From UBA1926 sp036732005 (GTDB lineage Bacteria > Planctomycetota > Phycisphaerae > Phycisphaerales > UBA1924), in assembly GCA_036732005.1 (NCBI GenBank), contig DAINDF010000013.1, positions 21,442-85,441 of the forward strand: 64,000 bases of DNA, given 5' to 3'. The notes under the pieces are model-generated. The model did no database searches. It was not told where the DNA came from and saw only the letters and a program-made list of their open reading frames with translations. The translations under genes were made by a program, and so were the position numbers. Shown piece by piece: positions 7,599 to 17,411 of the stretch; position 1 is the first letter of the stretch, and each line of letters begins with the position of its first letter.

Positions 7599-8693
7599 AT
7601 GCGCGCACGCCACCTGTTGATTGCGATCTCGGCCCTCGGGGCGGTTTCCGCCCCCGCGCTGGCCCAGATCGCGCCCCCGCCCCCGCCCCCGGCCGAGCCC
7701 GAGCCCGAGTTCGTGCCCCCGCCGATCCCGCAGCCGCGCCCGGCCCCGGCCCCGGAGGCGCAGACCTTCAAGAAGGCGGACCAGCCCGCCGAGCGGCCCG
7801 CGAGCGAGTTGCCCGACCTGCCCTACCCGCCGCTGTGGGAGTTCTGCGGGACCGAGGACCCGCGGGTGGACGAGGTGTGCCGGTTCGACGACAACCTGCA
7901 CTATGTCGCGCTCAAGCCCAACCCGACGATCTCGCCCGGGATGGTGCCGGCGATCCAGGAGGTCATCGTGGCCCGCCGGGCGCGGTTCGAGACGATGGTG
8001 ATCGAGAACCTCGATGTCGTGTTCGATGTCGACCGCGGCCTGATGCAGGAGATCGCGATCGCCGACCCGCAGTCGCTGGCCGACCTGCTCGAGCGGATCA
8101 AGCCCCTAACGGCGCCGTCGAGCCTGACGCAGGAACTCGAGGGGCGCAAGATCCTCTCGGGCGTGCAGGCGAAGTTCAACAACAAGATCATCGGCGAGTA
8201 TCAGCGGATGTACGGGTCGTACCTCAAGCGGGCCTACCCGGAGGACTCGACCGACCGCTTCATGCGCGCGATGTTCGAGGACTCGATGGTCGAGCCCATG
8301 CAGGCGTTCGACGGCATGCTGCACGAGTCCCGCCGGAGCATCGACCGCGTGCTCGAGAAGATCGACGGCGTGCCGGACGAGGCCCGCAGCGCGCTGCTGG
8401 CCCTCAAGGTCGACAGCCTCGACGGCTCGCCCGACCAGCGCAAGGAGAGCGCCGAGGCGGTCAAGATGGCCTGGCGCCCGCTGAGCACGGACCAGAAGAA
8501 GCAGTTCCTGTCTGCGGTCCGCTCGCTCCGCGAGAACGAGAACGCGCCCCCGATGCCCACGATCAATGTCATGTGGGCCGGCAAGCAGATCGTCGAGGGC
8601 AAGCCCCCGGTCCGCGTCGTGCAGCCCAAGGACTTCGAGAAGGAAAACATCAAGATCGCCCCGAAGAAGGAAGAGGGCGACGGCAACGACTGA
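7599..8693 (+). CDS. exported protein of unknown function
   Basis: A 364-residue protein. A clear signal peptide (R-H-L-L-I-A-I-S-A-L-G-A-V-S-A-P-A-L-A, about residues 4-22) is followed by a Pro/Glu-rich linker (about 25-55) and an alpha-helical domain rich in charged residues, ending in a Lys/Glu tail. I recognise no catalytic motif. The Cys pair in E-F-C-G-T-E-D-P-R-V-D-E-V-C (about 81-94) could form a disulfide. It sits alone, followed by a strong terminator. It may be a periplasmic structural protein, but that is a guess from shape only. Confidence 0.7.
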   Translation: MRARHLLIAISALGAVSAPALAQIAPPPPPPAEPEPEFVPPPIPQPRPAPAPEAQTFKKADQPAERPASELPDLPYPPLWEFCGTEDPRVDEVCRFDDNLHYVALKPNPTISPGMVPAIQEVIVARRARFETMVIENLDVVFDVDRGLMQEIAIADPQSLADLLERIKPLTAPSSLTQELEGRKILSGVQAKFNNKIIGEYQRMYGSYLKRAYPEDSTDRFMRAMFEDSMVEPMQAFDGMLHESRRSIDRVLEKIDGVPDEARSALLALKVDSLDGSPDQRKESAEAVKMAWRPLSTDQKKQFLSAVRSLRENENAPPMPTINVMWAGKQIVEGKPPVRVVQPKDFEKENIKIAPKKEEGDGND

Positions 8694-8722
8694 GCCGATC
8701 CGTTCGAGGCAACCACAACAAG

Positions 8723-8748
8723 GCCCGGGTGCAGACCCGGGCTTTTTT
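8723..8748 (+). terminator. Rho-independent terminator
   Basis: An eight-base perfect stem, GCCCGGGT / ACCCGGGC, with a GCAG loop is followed directly by six T. It lies 30 bases after the exported-protein gene ending at 8693. Confidence 0.92.
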
Positions 8749-9057
8749 CTTGTCCCGCGGCGGGAGGCCCGGCCGGGCCCGGGTTCACCACAGAGGCACC
8801 GAGAGCACCGAGATCGGCCGGCCCGGAGGGCGCGTCGTGCGTCTTTCCTAGGCGTCCGATCCGCACCACGCGCCGCTGACGCGGCGGGTGGTGGCACCGG
8901 AGGCGCACGCGCAGCGGTCGATCACAAGGCGCTTCATACGGAATCCGATCGAGACTCGGGCGAGGCGGAGGCGCAAGCCGATGGGGCGGCCGGGAAACGA
9001 AGGTCCGCGGGCTCGCGCCCGCGGCTCGTCGGGCACGAGTCTGCAAGCGAATCGTTA
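8749..9057. other. gene-free interval before lysS, with a stem-loop
   Basis: I see no convincing gene in these 309 bases. A perfect stem CCGCGGGC-TCGC-GCCCGCGG (9005-9024) lies just downstream of the lysS stop on the minus strand and could help end lysS transcription, though no T run follows. Near 8790 the intergenic DNA reads as imperfect CACCGAGA-type repeats. A 62-codon frame on the minus strand has no domain or ribosome-binding support. Confidence 0.5.
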
Positions 9058-10668
<1,611 letters not shown>

Positions 10669-10693
10669 GCGGCGATGGTAAGCCCCGCGGGGC

Positions 10694-11167
10694 TCACGCG
10701 CCGGGCTTGCCGTTGATCGTCATCTCCGCGATCCGCTTGCTCATCTCGACATCGCAGAGCGGGCGGGTGCCGCCCGAGTCGGCGATCAGGTCGCTCAAGC
10801 GCACGCCCTTGAACGCCTCGATGAACTGCCGGGCGGCCTGGTCCACGCAGCGGTGCAGGGCGCACAGGTTCATCCCGTGGTTCGGCAGCCCGAGCGGGCA
10901 CGACTCGATCGGCTCGACCGGGTCGATCGCGTTGACGACATCGAGCAGCGAGATCTCCGCCGCCGGGCGCGACAGGCGGTAGCCCCCCCCCACGCCCCGC
11001 CGCCCCGTGATCAGGTCGGCCTGCGCGAGCGACTGCAGCACCTTGGCGAGGTAGTTGGGCGGGACGAGCGTCTGCTCGGCCAACCTCGGGGTCGGCGTGA
11101 GCTCGTCCGGGGCGTACGCGAGGCATGCCATCGCACGAAGGGCGTATTCGGTCGTCTGTGACAGCAT
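10694..11167 (-). CDS. Rrf2-family transcriptional regulator
   Basis: A 157-residue winged-helix regulator starting MLSQTTEYALRAM, the standard Rrf2 opening. The recognition region G-R-R-G-V-G-G-G-Y-R-L-S-R-P matches the family's conserved wing. Three Cys in C-P-L-G-L...N-L-C-A-L-H-R-C are spaced as in iron-sulfur-binding members such as IscR and NsrR, so it may sense an Fe-S cluster, nitric oxide or redox state. An open frame continues 17 codons upstream, but ATG 11167 fits the family best. A perfect inverted repeat 63 bases upstream is a likely autoregulatory operator. No suf or isc genes are next to it in this window. Confidence 0.88.
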   Translation of the reverse strand: MLSQTTEYALRAMACLAYAPDELTPTPRLAEQTLVPPNYLAKVLQSLAQADLITGRRGVGGGYRLSRPAAEISLLDVVNAIDPVEPIESCPLGLPNHGMNLCALHRCVDQAARQFIEAFKGVRLSDLIADSGGTRPLCDVEMSKRIAEMTINGKPGA

Positions 11168-11229
11168 TCCGTTTCCTTCCCGCCGGGCCCCCGGGTCGGC
11201 GCTTCGATGCGGCCGCACTCCCGTCCCCG

Positions 11230-11254
11230 ATGCTCAGAATATAAGCCTGAGCAT
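11230..11254 (-). promoter_or_regulatory. candidate Rrf2 operator (inverted repeat)
   Basis: The arms ATGCTCAG and CTGAGCAT form a perfect eight-base inverted repeat around a nine-base AT-rich spacer that reads TATATT on the gene's sense strand and could be a -10 box. It lies just upstream of the Rrf2-type gene. Regulators of this family often repress their own promoter, so this is a likely operator by position; binding is inferred. Confidence 0.55.
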
Positions 11255-11316
11255 ATCCGCTATCGAGCCGAAATATCAGAATTCTCCACCAATACCGAAC
11301 GCGGGGCGATCCGGGA

Positions 11317-12384
11317 TCAGCGGGGTGCGCCGAAGGCCTCGTCCATCTTCGCCCGCACCGAAGCCGAGGCCCCCTCGACGGGGACGGTCTCGAGGAGGTT
11401 CTCGACGACCCGGTCGACGGTGATCTGGTCGGCCTCGGCGTTGAAGTTGAGCAGCAGGCGGTGGCGCAGGACGGGGCGGGCGACCTCGCGGACATGCTCG
11501 GGGGTGACATGGGTCGCCCCGCCGAGCAGGGCGCGTGCCTTGGCGCCCTGCACGAGGTACTCGCTGGCCCGGGGCCCGGCGCCCCAGGAGACATACTCGC
11601 GGACCATGGGGGGGACCTCCTCGCCCTCGGCGGCGCGCGTCGCGCGCACCAGGCGGAGCGCGTACCGCATCACATGCTCGGCGACGGGCATGTGCCGCAC
11701 CGCGGCGGCGACGCGGTCGATGTCCTCGGCGTGGATGACACGCGCGATCTCGACCTCGCCCTTGTGGGCGCTGCGTCGCATCACCTCGAGCTCCTCCTCC
11801 GCGGTGGGGTAGCGGATGAGGATCTGGAACATGAACCGGTCGAGCTGGGCCTCGGGCAGGGGGTAGGTCCCCTCCTGCTCGAGCGGGTTCTGCGTCGCGA
11901 GCACGAAGAACGGGCTCGGGAGCACATGACGCACCCCGCCCGCCGTCACCTGCCGCTCCTGCATCGACTCGAGCAGGGCGGCCTGGGTCTTGGGGGGCGT
12001 GCGGTTGATCTCGTCGGCGAGGATCACATTCGCGAAGATCGGCCCGCGGACGAACCGGAGCTCGCGGTGCCCCGTCGTCCGGTCCTCCTCGATGACCTCC
12101 GTCCCCGTGATGTCGCTGGGCATCAGGTCGGGGGTGAACTGGATGCGGCTGAAGTCCAGGCTCATCGCCCGCGCGATCGTCGAGATCAGCAGCGTCTTGG
12201 CCAGCCCCGGCACGCCGACCACCAGCGCGTGCCCCCGGCAAAAGATGGCGGTGAGGATCTGCTCGACCACCTCGTCCTGCCCCACGATCACCTTGGCGAT
12301 CTCGGTCCGGAGGGACCGGTAGGTCGAGCGCACATGCTCGAGCGTTGCCTCGGCCTGCTCCGCGCTCCCGTTCTGCTCGCTCAT
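11317..12384 (-). CDS. MoxR-family AAA+ ATPase
   Basis: A 355-residue ATPase starting MSEQNGSAEQ. Walker A is G-V-P-G-L-A-K-T (about residues 57-64), Walker B is L-A-D-E-I-N-R-T-P-P (about 118-127), and sensor 1 lies in V-L-A-T-Q-N-P. The L-P-E-A-Q-L-D-R-F stretch is diagnostic of MoxR proteins, chaperone-like ATPases that act with VWA-domain proteins and DUF58 partners in envelope stress or enzyme activation. None of those partners is adjacent here; the neighbour is a cupin gene in divergent orientation. The open frame extends upstream to 12906 only through that divergent gene, so the ATG at 12384 is chosen. Confidence 0.92.
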   Translation of the reverse strand: MSEQNGSAEQAEATLEHVRSTYRSLRTEIAKVIVGQDEVVEQILTAIFCRGHALVVGVPGLAKTLLISTIARAMSLDFSRIQFTPDLMPSDITGTEVIEEDRTTGHRELRFVRGPIFANVILADEINRTPPKTQAALLESMQERQVTAGGVRHVLPSPFFVLATQNPLEQEGTYPLPEAQLDRFMFQILIRYPTAEEELEVMRRSAHKGEVEIARVIHAEDIDRVAAAVRHMPVAEHVMRYALRLVRATRAAEGEEVPPMVREYVSWGAGPRASEYLVQGAKARALLGGATHVTPEHVREVARPVLRHRLLLNFNAEADQITVDRVVENLLETVPVEGASASVRAKMDEAFGAPR

Positions 12385-12502
12385 CGTCGCTCCCGTCTGC
12401 CCGTCTTCTGGAGAGAGGCCTGCCCCCGCCGACTGCCCGCCGACTGATGGTACCGCCCGCCCACGCGCCGGGGGCCCCGGAGGCAGACACCTAGCATCGC
12501 CG

Positions 12503-12874
12503 ATGAGAATCAACCTCGCCCGGGCGTTTGAGGGCTTTTCCGAGCACTGGTCGCCCCGGATTGCCGCGGACCTCAACGGGCAGCAGGTCAAGCTCGTCAA
12601 GTTCCGGGGCGAGTTCGTCTGGCACAAACACGACGACGCGGACGAGCTCTTCCTCGTCCACCGGGGCTCGTTCGTGATGGAGTTCCGCGACCGCAGGGTC
12701 GCGCTCAGCGCGGGGGAGATGATCGTCGTCCCGCGGGGCGTCGAGCACCGCCCCGTCGCCGAGAACGAGGTCGAGTGCCTCCTCTTCGAGCCCGCGGGGA
12801 CGCTCAACACCGGTGACGCGGCCGACGCACGCACCGTGACCGAGCCCGGGCGCATCGCCCCCACCGGCGACTGA
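12503..12874 (+). CDS. cupin-domain protein
   Basis: A 123-residue single-domain cupin. The two metal-binding motifs are visible: W-H-K-H-D-D-A-D-E-L-F-L-V-H-R-G (about residues 40-55) and P-R-G-V-E-H-R-P (about 77-84), giving His, His, Glu and a distal His. Such small cupins include mannose-6-phosphate-isomerase-like and dioxygenase-like proteins, and the substrate is not evident. It is divergent from the MoxR gene and stands alone. Confidence 0.85.
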   Translation: MRINLARAFEGFSEHWSPRIAADLNGQQVKLVKFRGEFVWHKHDDADELFLVHRGSFVMEFRDRRVALSAGEMIVVPRGVEHRPVAENEVECLLFEPAGTLNTGDAADARTVTEPGRIAPTGD

Positions 12875-12935
12875 CGCGGGCCTCCGTTCGGGCCGATTCC
12901 GAGCAAGCCGGGGGGTGCGCGACACGATCCGCAAG

Positions 12936-12973
12936 AAAAAATGCGGCCGCGTGGGGTCTCGTCACGCGGCCGC
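12936..12973 (-). terminator. Rho-independent terminator (minus strand)
   Basis: An 11-base perfect stem, GCGGCCGCGTG / CACGCGGCCGC, around a nine-base loop is followed on the minus strand by A and six T. It ends minus-strand transcription coming from the sigma/anti-sigma/PDZ operon, about 145 bases past the PDZ gene. Confidence 0.85.
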
Positions 12974-13116
12974 GCGGCGAGCGCGGCGGGAGACGCCGGC
13001 TCGCGAGGGGATGGTCTGTCGGTCGGGTGCTCGCCGGGGCGCCCGCTTCGCTTCTTGGGCCTCCGCCGGCGCGGGTTTCACCGGTTCCTACCGGCGCCCC
13101 GCGCCCCGGGTTGCGG

Positions 13117-14274
13117 TCACTCCTGCGGCTTCTCGCCCTCGATCGAATCGTCGAGCTTCTTCAGCAGCCGCTCGAACATCGACTCGAGCTTCTGCCACCG
13201 CTTCTCCAGATCGGCCATCCGCGATTCCATCTCCGCCTCGAACGCCTCGAGCCGGCCGGCCCGCTCGGCCTCGATGGCGCGGCTCTGCTCGTCCGCCTGC
13301 GGGGCCCGGAGCAGCCTGCCCTGGTCGTCGAACCACCCCAGCGCCCGGGGAACCTCGCGGCCCCGCATCTCGAGTTGCCGGATCGCGCGCTCGATCTCGC
13401 GCTTCGCGGCCTCCATGTCCCCGCTCTGCGCGTGCTTCTCGACCATCTCCTGGAGCTGCCTGCGGGCCGCCTCGAGCGCGTCCTTCGCCGTGTCGAGCTG
13501 CTGCTGCCCGCCCAACGCCTGGGGGAACGACCAGCCGAACGGGCCGCCCTCCCGCTCGATCGTGATTGTCTCGCCGCTCGACAGCGCGTCCGCGTCGTAC
13601 CCGGCGAGCTCGACCGCGATCGAAACAGGCTTGGCCTGCCGCATCACCGTCAGCTTCAGCGTGTCGCCCGGCTTGCTCTTCATCAGCACGCCGTGCAGCT
13701 CGCCCGGCTCGTCGACCTCGTCCCCGTTGATCGCCGTGACGATGTCCCAGCGTTCGAGCCCGGCCCTGGCCGCCGGCAGGTTCTCGAGCACGCGCTCGAT
13801 GAGGATCGCGTGCTCGTCCACCCCCAGTTGGGCCTGGAGCGCCTCGCCCGGCGTGCCGAGGATGACGCCCAGCATCACGGGCGGGCGCTCGGCCTCGACC
13901 ATCATGGCGCTCGGCGCCTCGCCGCCGAACGACCAGAACCGGCTGCCGGGCGAGGCCACCGCGGGCGCTTCCCCCGGCGGGGTCGCGATGACGATCGACT
14001 TGACCTCGTTCCCGTCGTCGTCGAGCAGGATCACCCGGCGGCCCTCGCGGCGGATGTGGTCGGGCGCGACCCGCATGCCGTTGATCTTCGCCTCGATCTG
14101 ATCGCCCCGGATGACGATCTCGTACCGCTCGTCCCCGTCCGTCGTGGAGGCATAGGTCGTCGCCCAGGCCGCCTCGGCCCCCTTCTCGGCGCTCTTCTCG
14201 GGCCCGGCCCACGCGACGCTCGCCAGCGACCCCGCCGCGAGGGCGAGGCCGATCTTCCAGTGATTGCGGGTCAT
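13117..14274 (-). CDS. exported PDZ-domain protein with C-terminal coiled coil
   Basis: A 385-residue protein with a signal peptide (I-G-L-A-L-A-A-G-S-L-A-S-V-A-W-A, about residues 8-23) and a strong AAGGAGGT ribosome-binding site. A PDZ domain (about 130-230) contains L-G-V-I-L-G-T-P, R-A-G-L-E-R-W-D-I-V-T-A-I-N-G-D-E-V and K-P-G-D-T-L-K-L-T-V. The last 130 residues are Glu/Arg/Leu-rich and predicted coiled coil. No protease catalytic domain is present. Being third behind an ECF sigma and an anti-sigma gene, it may bind periplasmic peptides or proteases in an envelope-stress circuit; that role is inferred from order only. Confidence 0.8.
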   Translation of the reverse strand: MTRNHWKIGLALAAGSLASVAWAGPEKSAEKGAEAAWATTYASTTDGDERYEIVIRGDQIEAKINGMRVAPDHIRREGRRVILLDDDGNEVKSIVIATPPGEAPAVASPGSRFWSFGGEAPSAMMVEAERPPVMLGVILGTPGEALQAQLGVDEHAILIERVLENLPAARAGLERWDIVTAINGDEVDEPGELHGVLMKSKPGDTLKLTVMRQAKPVSIAVELAGYDADALSSGETITIEREGGPFGWSFPQALGGQQQLDTAKDALEAARRQLQEMVEKHAQSGDMEAAKREIERAIRQLEMRGREVPRALGWFDDQGRLLRAPQADEQSRAIEAERAGRLEAFEAEMESRMADLEKRWQKLESMFERLLKKLDDSIEGEKPQE

Positions 14275-14415
14275 GATGACAACCTCCTTGCACGCCTCTC
14301 CGCGGCGCCGAACTCCGGCCGCTCGCGATCCCGGGCGTGCCCGTCCACTCGGATGCGCCGGGGGGCGGGGCCCGTCGCCGGTTCGTCGCGGCGCGGGCGC
14401 TTTCCCACATCCCGG

Positions 14416-15078
14416 TCAGTACGACACGCGCGTCGCCCGGGGGGTCTCCTCCGGGAGCAGCGCCGCCTTCCCGAACTCGTCGCGCCCCAGGCGGTACAGC
14501 CGCTCGGGCGAGACCAGCTCGCGCTCGACGATCTGACGCAGGTAGACCACCTCGAGCCCCTCGCCCGCGGGGCGCGTCTCGAGCACCACCCGCTCGGGCA
14601 CCTGCCCCAGCACACGCCCGGCACGCTTGCCCTCGTCCAGGTAGCGCGCGAGCGCGCCGTCGAAGCCCATGTCGGCGATCTCAGACGAAGGCCCAAGCCC
14701 CGCGGTCGGCCCGGCGGGGCCCCGGCCCGTCGGCGCGGGAAGCCCGGTGAACCAGACCAGCAGCACCGCGGCGGCGGCGGCCCACCCGCCCCACGCCCGG
14801 ACCGACGCCATCCGACGCTCGAAACGCTCCGCGGGCGTCATCAGTTCGCCCTCGGGAATCTCGACACGCTCGGCGAGCGCCCCGACCTCATCGACCAGCC
14901 CGCTCAGCGCCTCGTGCTGCCGCTGCGTCTCGGTGAGCTCGCCCCAGACCGCGGGGTCCGCCTCGGCGAGGGTGCGCAGCGCGTGCCAGTCCGACTCGCC
15001 GGCCTCGCCGTCGATCACCCGGCTGATCAGCATGTCGCGGCGGTCCTTCATCTCTGCCGACTCCGAATGCTCGCCCAT
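14416..15078 (-). CDS. anti-sigma factor-like membrane protein
   Basis: A 220-residue protein starting 49 bases after the sigma-factor stop, with a GGGAGGT site before the ATG. The cytoplasmic N-terminus reads D-M-L-I-S-R-V-I-D-G-E-A-G-E-S-D-W-H-A-L-R-T-L-A-E, the helical layout of anti-sigma domains, but the zinc-binding H-x3-C-x2-C of the ZAS type is absent. A single transmembrane segment lies at about residues 97-113, followed by a periplasmic domain. Position and topology indicate it sequesters the ECF sigma factor encoded just upstream. Confidence 0.7.
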   Translation of the reverse strand: MGEHSESAEMKDRRDMLISRVIDGEAGESDWHALRTLAEADPAVWGELTETQRQHEALSGLVDEVGALAERVEIPEGELMTPAERFERRMASVRAWGGWAAAAAVLLVWFTGLPAPTGRGPAGPTAGLGPSSEIADMGFDGALARYLDEGKRAGRVLGQVPERVVLETRPAGEGLEVVYLRQIVERELVSPERLYRLGRDEFGKAALLPEETPRATRVSY

Positions 15079-15127
15079 CGCACACCTCCCGAGGCCACAA
15101 GGGCCGAAACCACAAAGGCCCAGCCCG

Positions 15128-15757
15128 TCAGGCCCCCGACGCGACGCCCGCGGCGTTCTCGACCCCCGACGACGCGGCCTGCGCCGCCAGCTCGCGGAGC
15201 ATCCGACGCCCCCGCGCGATCCTCGTCTCCACCGTCGTCTCGGGCAGATCCAGCACCTCGCCGATCTGCCGGTAACTCATCCCGCGGACGCACCGCAGCA
15301 GCAACGGCTCGCGGTACCCGTCCGGCAGCGAGCGGGCCAGGTCCATCAGGCGGCGGGCCTCGTCCCGCTGCGTCGCCTCCGCCCCCGCGGGGGTCGCCCC
15401 GTCCCCCTCCGCCTGCTCGCGGACCAGCCGAAGCCCGCGCCGGGCCCGCTTCACATCCCGCCCCGCGGCGCGGGCGGCGTTGATCGCGACCGTCCGCAGC
15501 CAGGGCTTCACCGCCGCGGGGTCCCGCAGGTCCCCGATCTTGCGGACCACGGCGACCGCGACGGTCTGCAACAGGTCGTCAAGATCCGCCTCGCGCGGCT
15601 TGTGCGCGAGCAGGATCGCCGCCACCCACCGCCGGTGCTCACGCCACACCCGGCGGACCTCCGGCGCACTGAACAACACCTCGCCGTCCTCGGGCGGCTC
15701 CGTGATCGTCAACCCCGGGTTGGTTCGGCCGGCATGAGCCGGGTTCTGTTCGCCCAT
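15128..15757 (-). CDS. ECF-type RNA polymerase sigma factor
   Basis: A 209-residue sigma-70 family factor. Region 2 (A-D-L-D-D-L-L-Q-T-V-A-V-A-V-V-R-K, about residues 57-73, then P-W-L-R-T-V-A-I-N) and region 4 (L-P-D-G-Y-R-E-P-L-L-L-R, then M-S-Y-R-Q-I-G-E-V-L-D-L-P-E-T-T-V) are clear. Regions 1 and 3 are missing, as in extracytoplasmic-function sigmas. I prefer the ATG at 15757 with GAGG-rich DNA upstream; a GTG at 15823 would add 22 residues. It heads the sigma/anti-sigma/PDZ operon and is divergent from tatC. ECF factors of this type usually autoregulate. Confidence 0.9.
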   Translation of the reverse strand: MGEQNPAHAGRTNPGLTITEPPEDGEVLFSAPEVRRVWREHRRWVAAILLAHKPREADLDDLLQTVAVAVVRKIGDLRDPAAVKPWLRTVAINAARAAGRDVKRARRGLRLVREQAEGDGATPAGAEATQRDEARRLMDLARSLPDGYREPLLLRCVRGMSYRQIGEVLDLPETTVETRIARGRRMLRELAAQAASSGVENAAGVASGA

Positions 15758-15879
15758 CGGGGGCCCCTCGTCCTCACCGGGATGCGCCGGAACGCCCGGC
15801 CCGTCACATTCCCGGCGCTTCACCCGCCGACGCCCATCCCGCTCCGGGCGTCGTCCGCCCGATCTATCGTCCGAACACG

Positions 15880-16917
15880 ATGGACGAGCCCGCGCCGATC
15901 ACCGTCCGCCCCGCGAGGGCCCACCCGGCGGAGATGACCCTGGGGGAGCACCTCGAGGACCTCCGCCGGCGGCTCATCCTGGCGCTGCTGGGGGTGCTCC
16001 CCATCTTCATCGCCTCCCTGGCGTTCGGAAGGCCCACGCTCGCCTTTCTGATCGAGCCCCTGCGGGACGAGCTGCGGGCGGCCTCGCAGCCCTCGGGCCT
16101 GCTCGCCACCGGGCCGTTCGAGACCTTCGCGGTCTACCTCCAGATCTCCTTCATCGCGACGGTGCTGCTGGGCAGCCCCTGGCTGCTCTACCAGTTGTGG
16201 ATGTTCATCGCTCCGGGTCTGTACACCAAGGAGCGCCGGTTTGTTCACATCCTCGTGCCCCTGAGCACCATCCTCACGCTCACCAGCGCCGCGTTCCTCT
16301 ACCTCGTCGTCCTCCCGGTCATCCTCGCGTTCTTCATCAGCTTCGGCACCCAGCTGGGGCAGAGCACCACCCCCACCGTCGAGCCCCCGCCCGGAATGGT
16401 CTTCCCCGAGGTCCCCGTGCTCGAGGGCGACCCGCCCGACCCCACGCCGGGACAGCTCTGGGTCAACACCGACACGATGCAGTTCCGCACCGCGATCCCG
16501 ACACGCAGCGGCGAGCTCGCCGTCATCGGGGCCGAGCTCGTCGCGGGCGCGGGCATCACCCAGCAGTACCGCGTCAGCGAGTATGTCAAGACGCTGCTCA
16601 ACCTCGCCCTCGCCTTCGGCATCGGGTTCCAGACGCCCGTCGTCGTGCTGCTGCTGGGGTGGGCCGGCATCGTCGATCGGGCCTGGCTCTCCCGGTACCG
16701 CAAGCAGGCGGTCGCGATCTGCACCGTCGCGGGAGCCGTGCTCACGCCGGCCGACCCGCTCTCGATGATCCTGCTGGCGATCCCGCTCTACGCCCTGTTC
16801 GAACTGGGGATGGTGCTGCTGGTCGTCTTCCCCGCCTCGCACACGAAGAAGGAGCCCGCCGACGCGGGCGACGACGAACCCCCCGCCAGCCCCCAGACCG
16901 ACGGGGACGCCCCGTGA
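15880..16917 (+). CDS. tatC: Sec-independent protein translocase TatC
   Basis: A 345-residue multi-pass inner-membrane receptor of the twin-arginine pathway that binds RR signal peptides. The start of the family, M-T-L-G-E-H-L-E-D-L-R-R-R-L (about residues 19-32), and several membrane segments with P-W-L-L-Y-Q-L-W-M-F-I-A-P-G-L (about 100-114) are present. The periplasmic loop between the third and fourth segments is enlarged by about 65 residues (about 160-225, rich in Pro, Asp and Glu), so the protein exceeds the usual 250. A highly charged C-terminal tail ends it. Its stop overlaps the GTG of tadA as GTGA. Confidence 0.94.
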   Translation: MDEPAPITVRPARAHPAEMTLGEHLEDLRRRLILALLGVLPIFIASLAFGRPTLAFLIEPLRDELRAASQPSGLLATGPFETFAVYLQISFIATVLLGSPWLLYQLWMFIAPGLYTKERRFVHILVPLSTILTLTSAAFLYLVVLPVILAFFISFGTQLGQSTTPTVEPPPGMVFPEVPVLEGDPPDPTPGQLWVNTDTMQFRTAIPTRSGELAVIGAELVAGAGITQQYRVSEYVKTLLNLALAFGIGFQTPVVVLLLGWAGIVDRAWLSRYRKQAVAICTVAGAVLTPADPLSMILLAIPLYALFELGMVLLVVFPASHTKKEPADAGDDEPPASPQTDGDAP

Positions 16918-17387
16918 CGCCCGCGGGCACACCCCACGACGAGGCGATGATGCGCCGGGCCCTATCACTGGCGGACGAGGCGGCCTCGATCGGGGAGGTG
17001 CCCGTCGGCGCGGTGGTCTGGGAGACCGAATCGGGCCGCGTGCTGGCCGAGGCCTTCAACCGCCGCGAGTCGGACAAGGACCCCAGCGCCCACGCCGAGT
17101 TCATCGCCGTCCGATCGGCCTGCCGGGCGATCGGGGACTGGCGCCTCAACCACTGCTCCCTGGCGGTGACGCTCGAACCTTGCCCGATGTGCGCGGGGCT
17201 CCTCGTCAACGCCCGAGTGGGCCGCGTCGTCTACGGCGCCGACGACCCCAAGGCGGGGGCCGTGCGCACGCTCTTCGCCCTGCTCACCGACCCACGGCTC
17301 AACCACGCCTGCGAGGTCCACGCCGGGATGCTCGCCGACGAGAGCGCCGAGAGGCTCCGCGCCTTCTTCCGGCGCCTGCGGGCCTAG
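16914..17387 (+). CDS. tadA: tRNA adenosine(34) deaminase
   Basis: A 157-residue zinc deaminase that makes inosine at the wobble position of tRNA-Arg. The start GTG overlaps the tatC stop by four bases. The zinc and proton-shuttle motifs are H-A-E (in S-A-H-A-E-F-I-A-V, about residues 59-67) and P-C-P-M-C (about 89-93). The C-terminal R-L-R-A-F-F-R-R-L-R is usual for the family, and length is normal. It is followed after 24 bases by mutM on the same strand. Confidence 0.93.
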   Translation: MTPAGTPHDEAMMRRALSLADEAASIGEVPVGAVVWETESGRVLAEAFNRRESDKDPSAHAEFIAVRSACRAIGDWRLNHCSLAVTLEPCPMCAGLLVNARVGRVVYGADDPKAGAVRTLFALLTDPRLNHACEVHAGMLADESAERLRAFFRRLRA

Positions 17388-17411
17388 GCGGCCCCCTCTA
17401 CCGTTCGGGCG

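Noticed and set aside
8848..9036. 62-codon minus-strand frame downstream of lysS
   Set aside because: No ribosome-binding site, no recognisable sequence, and it overlaps the hairpin at 9005-9024.
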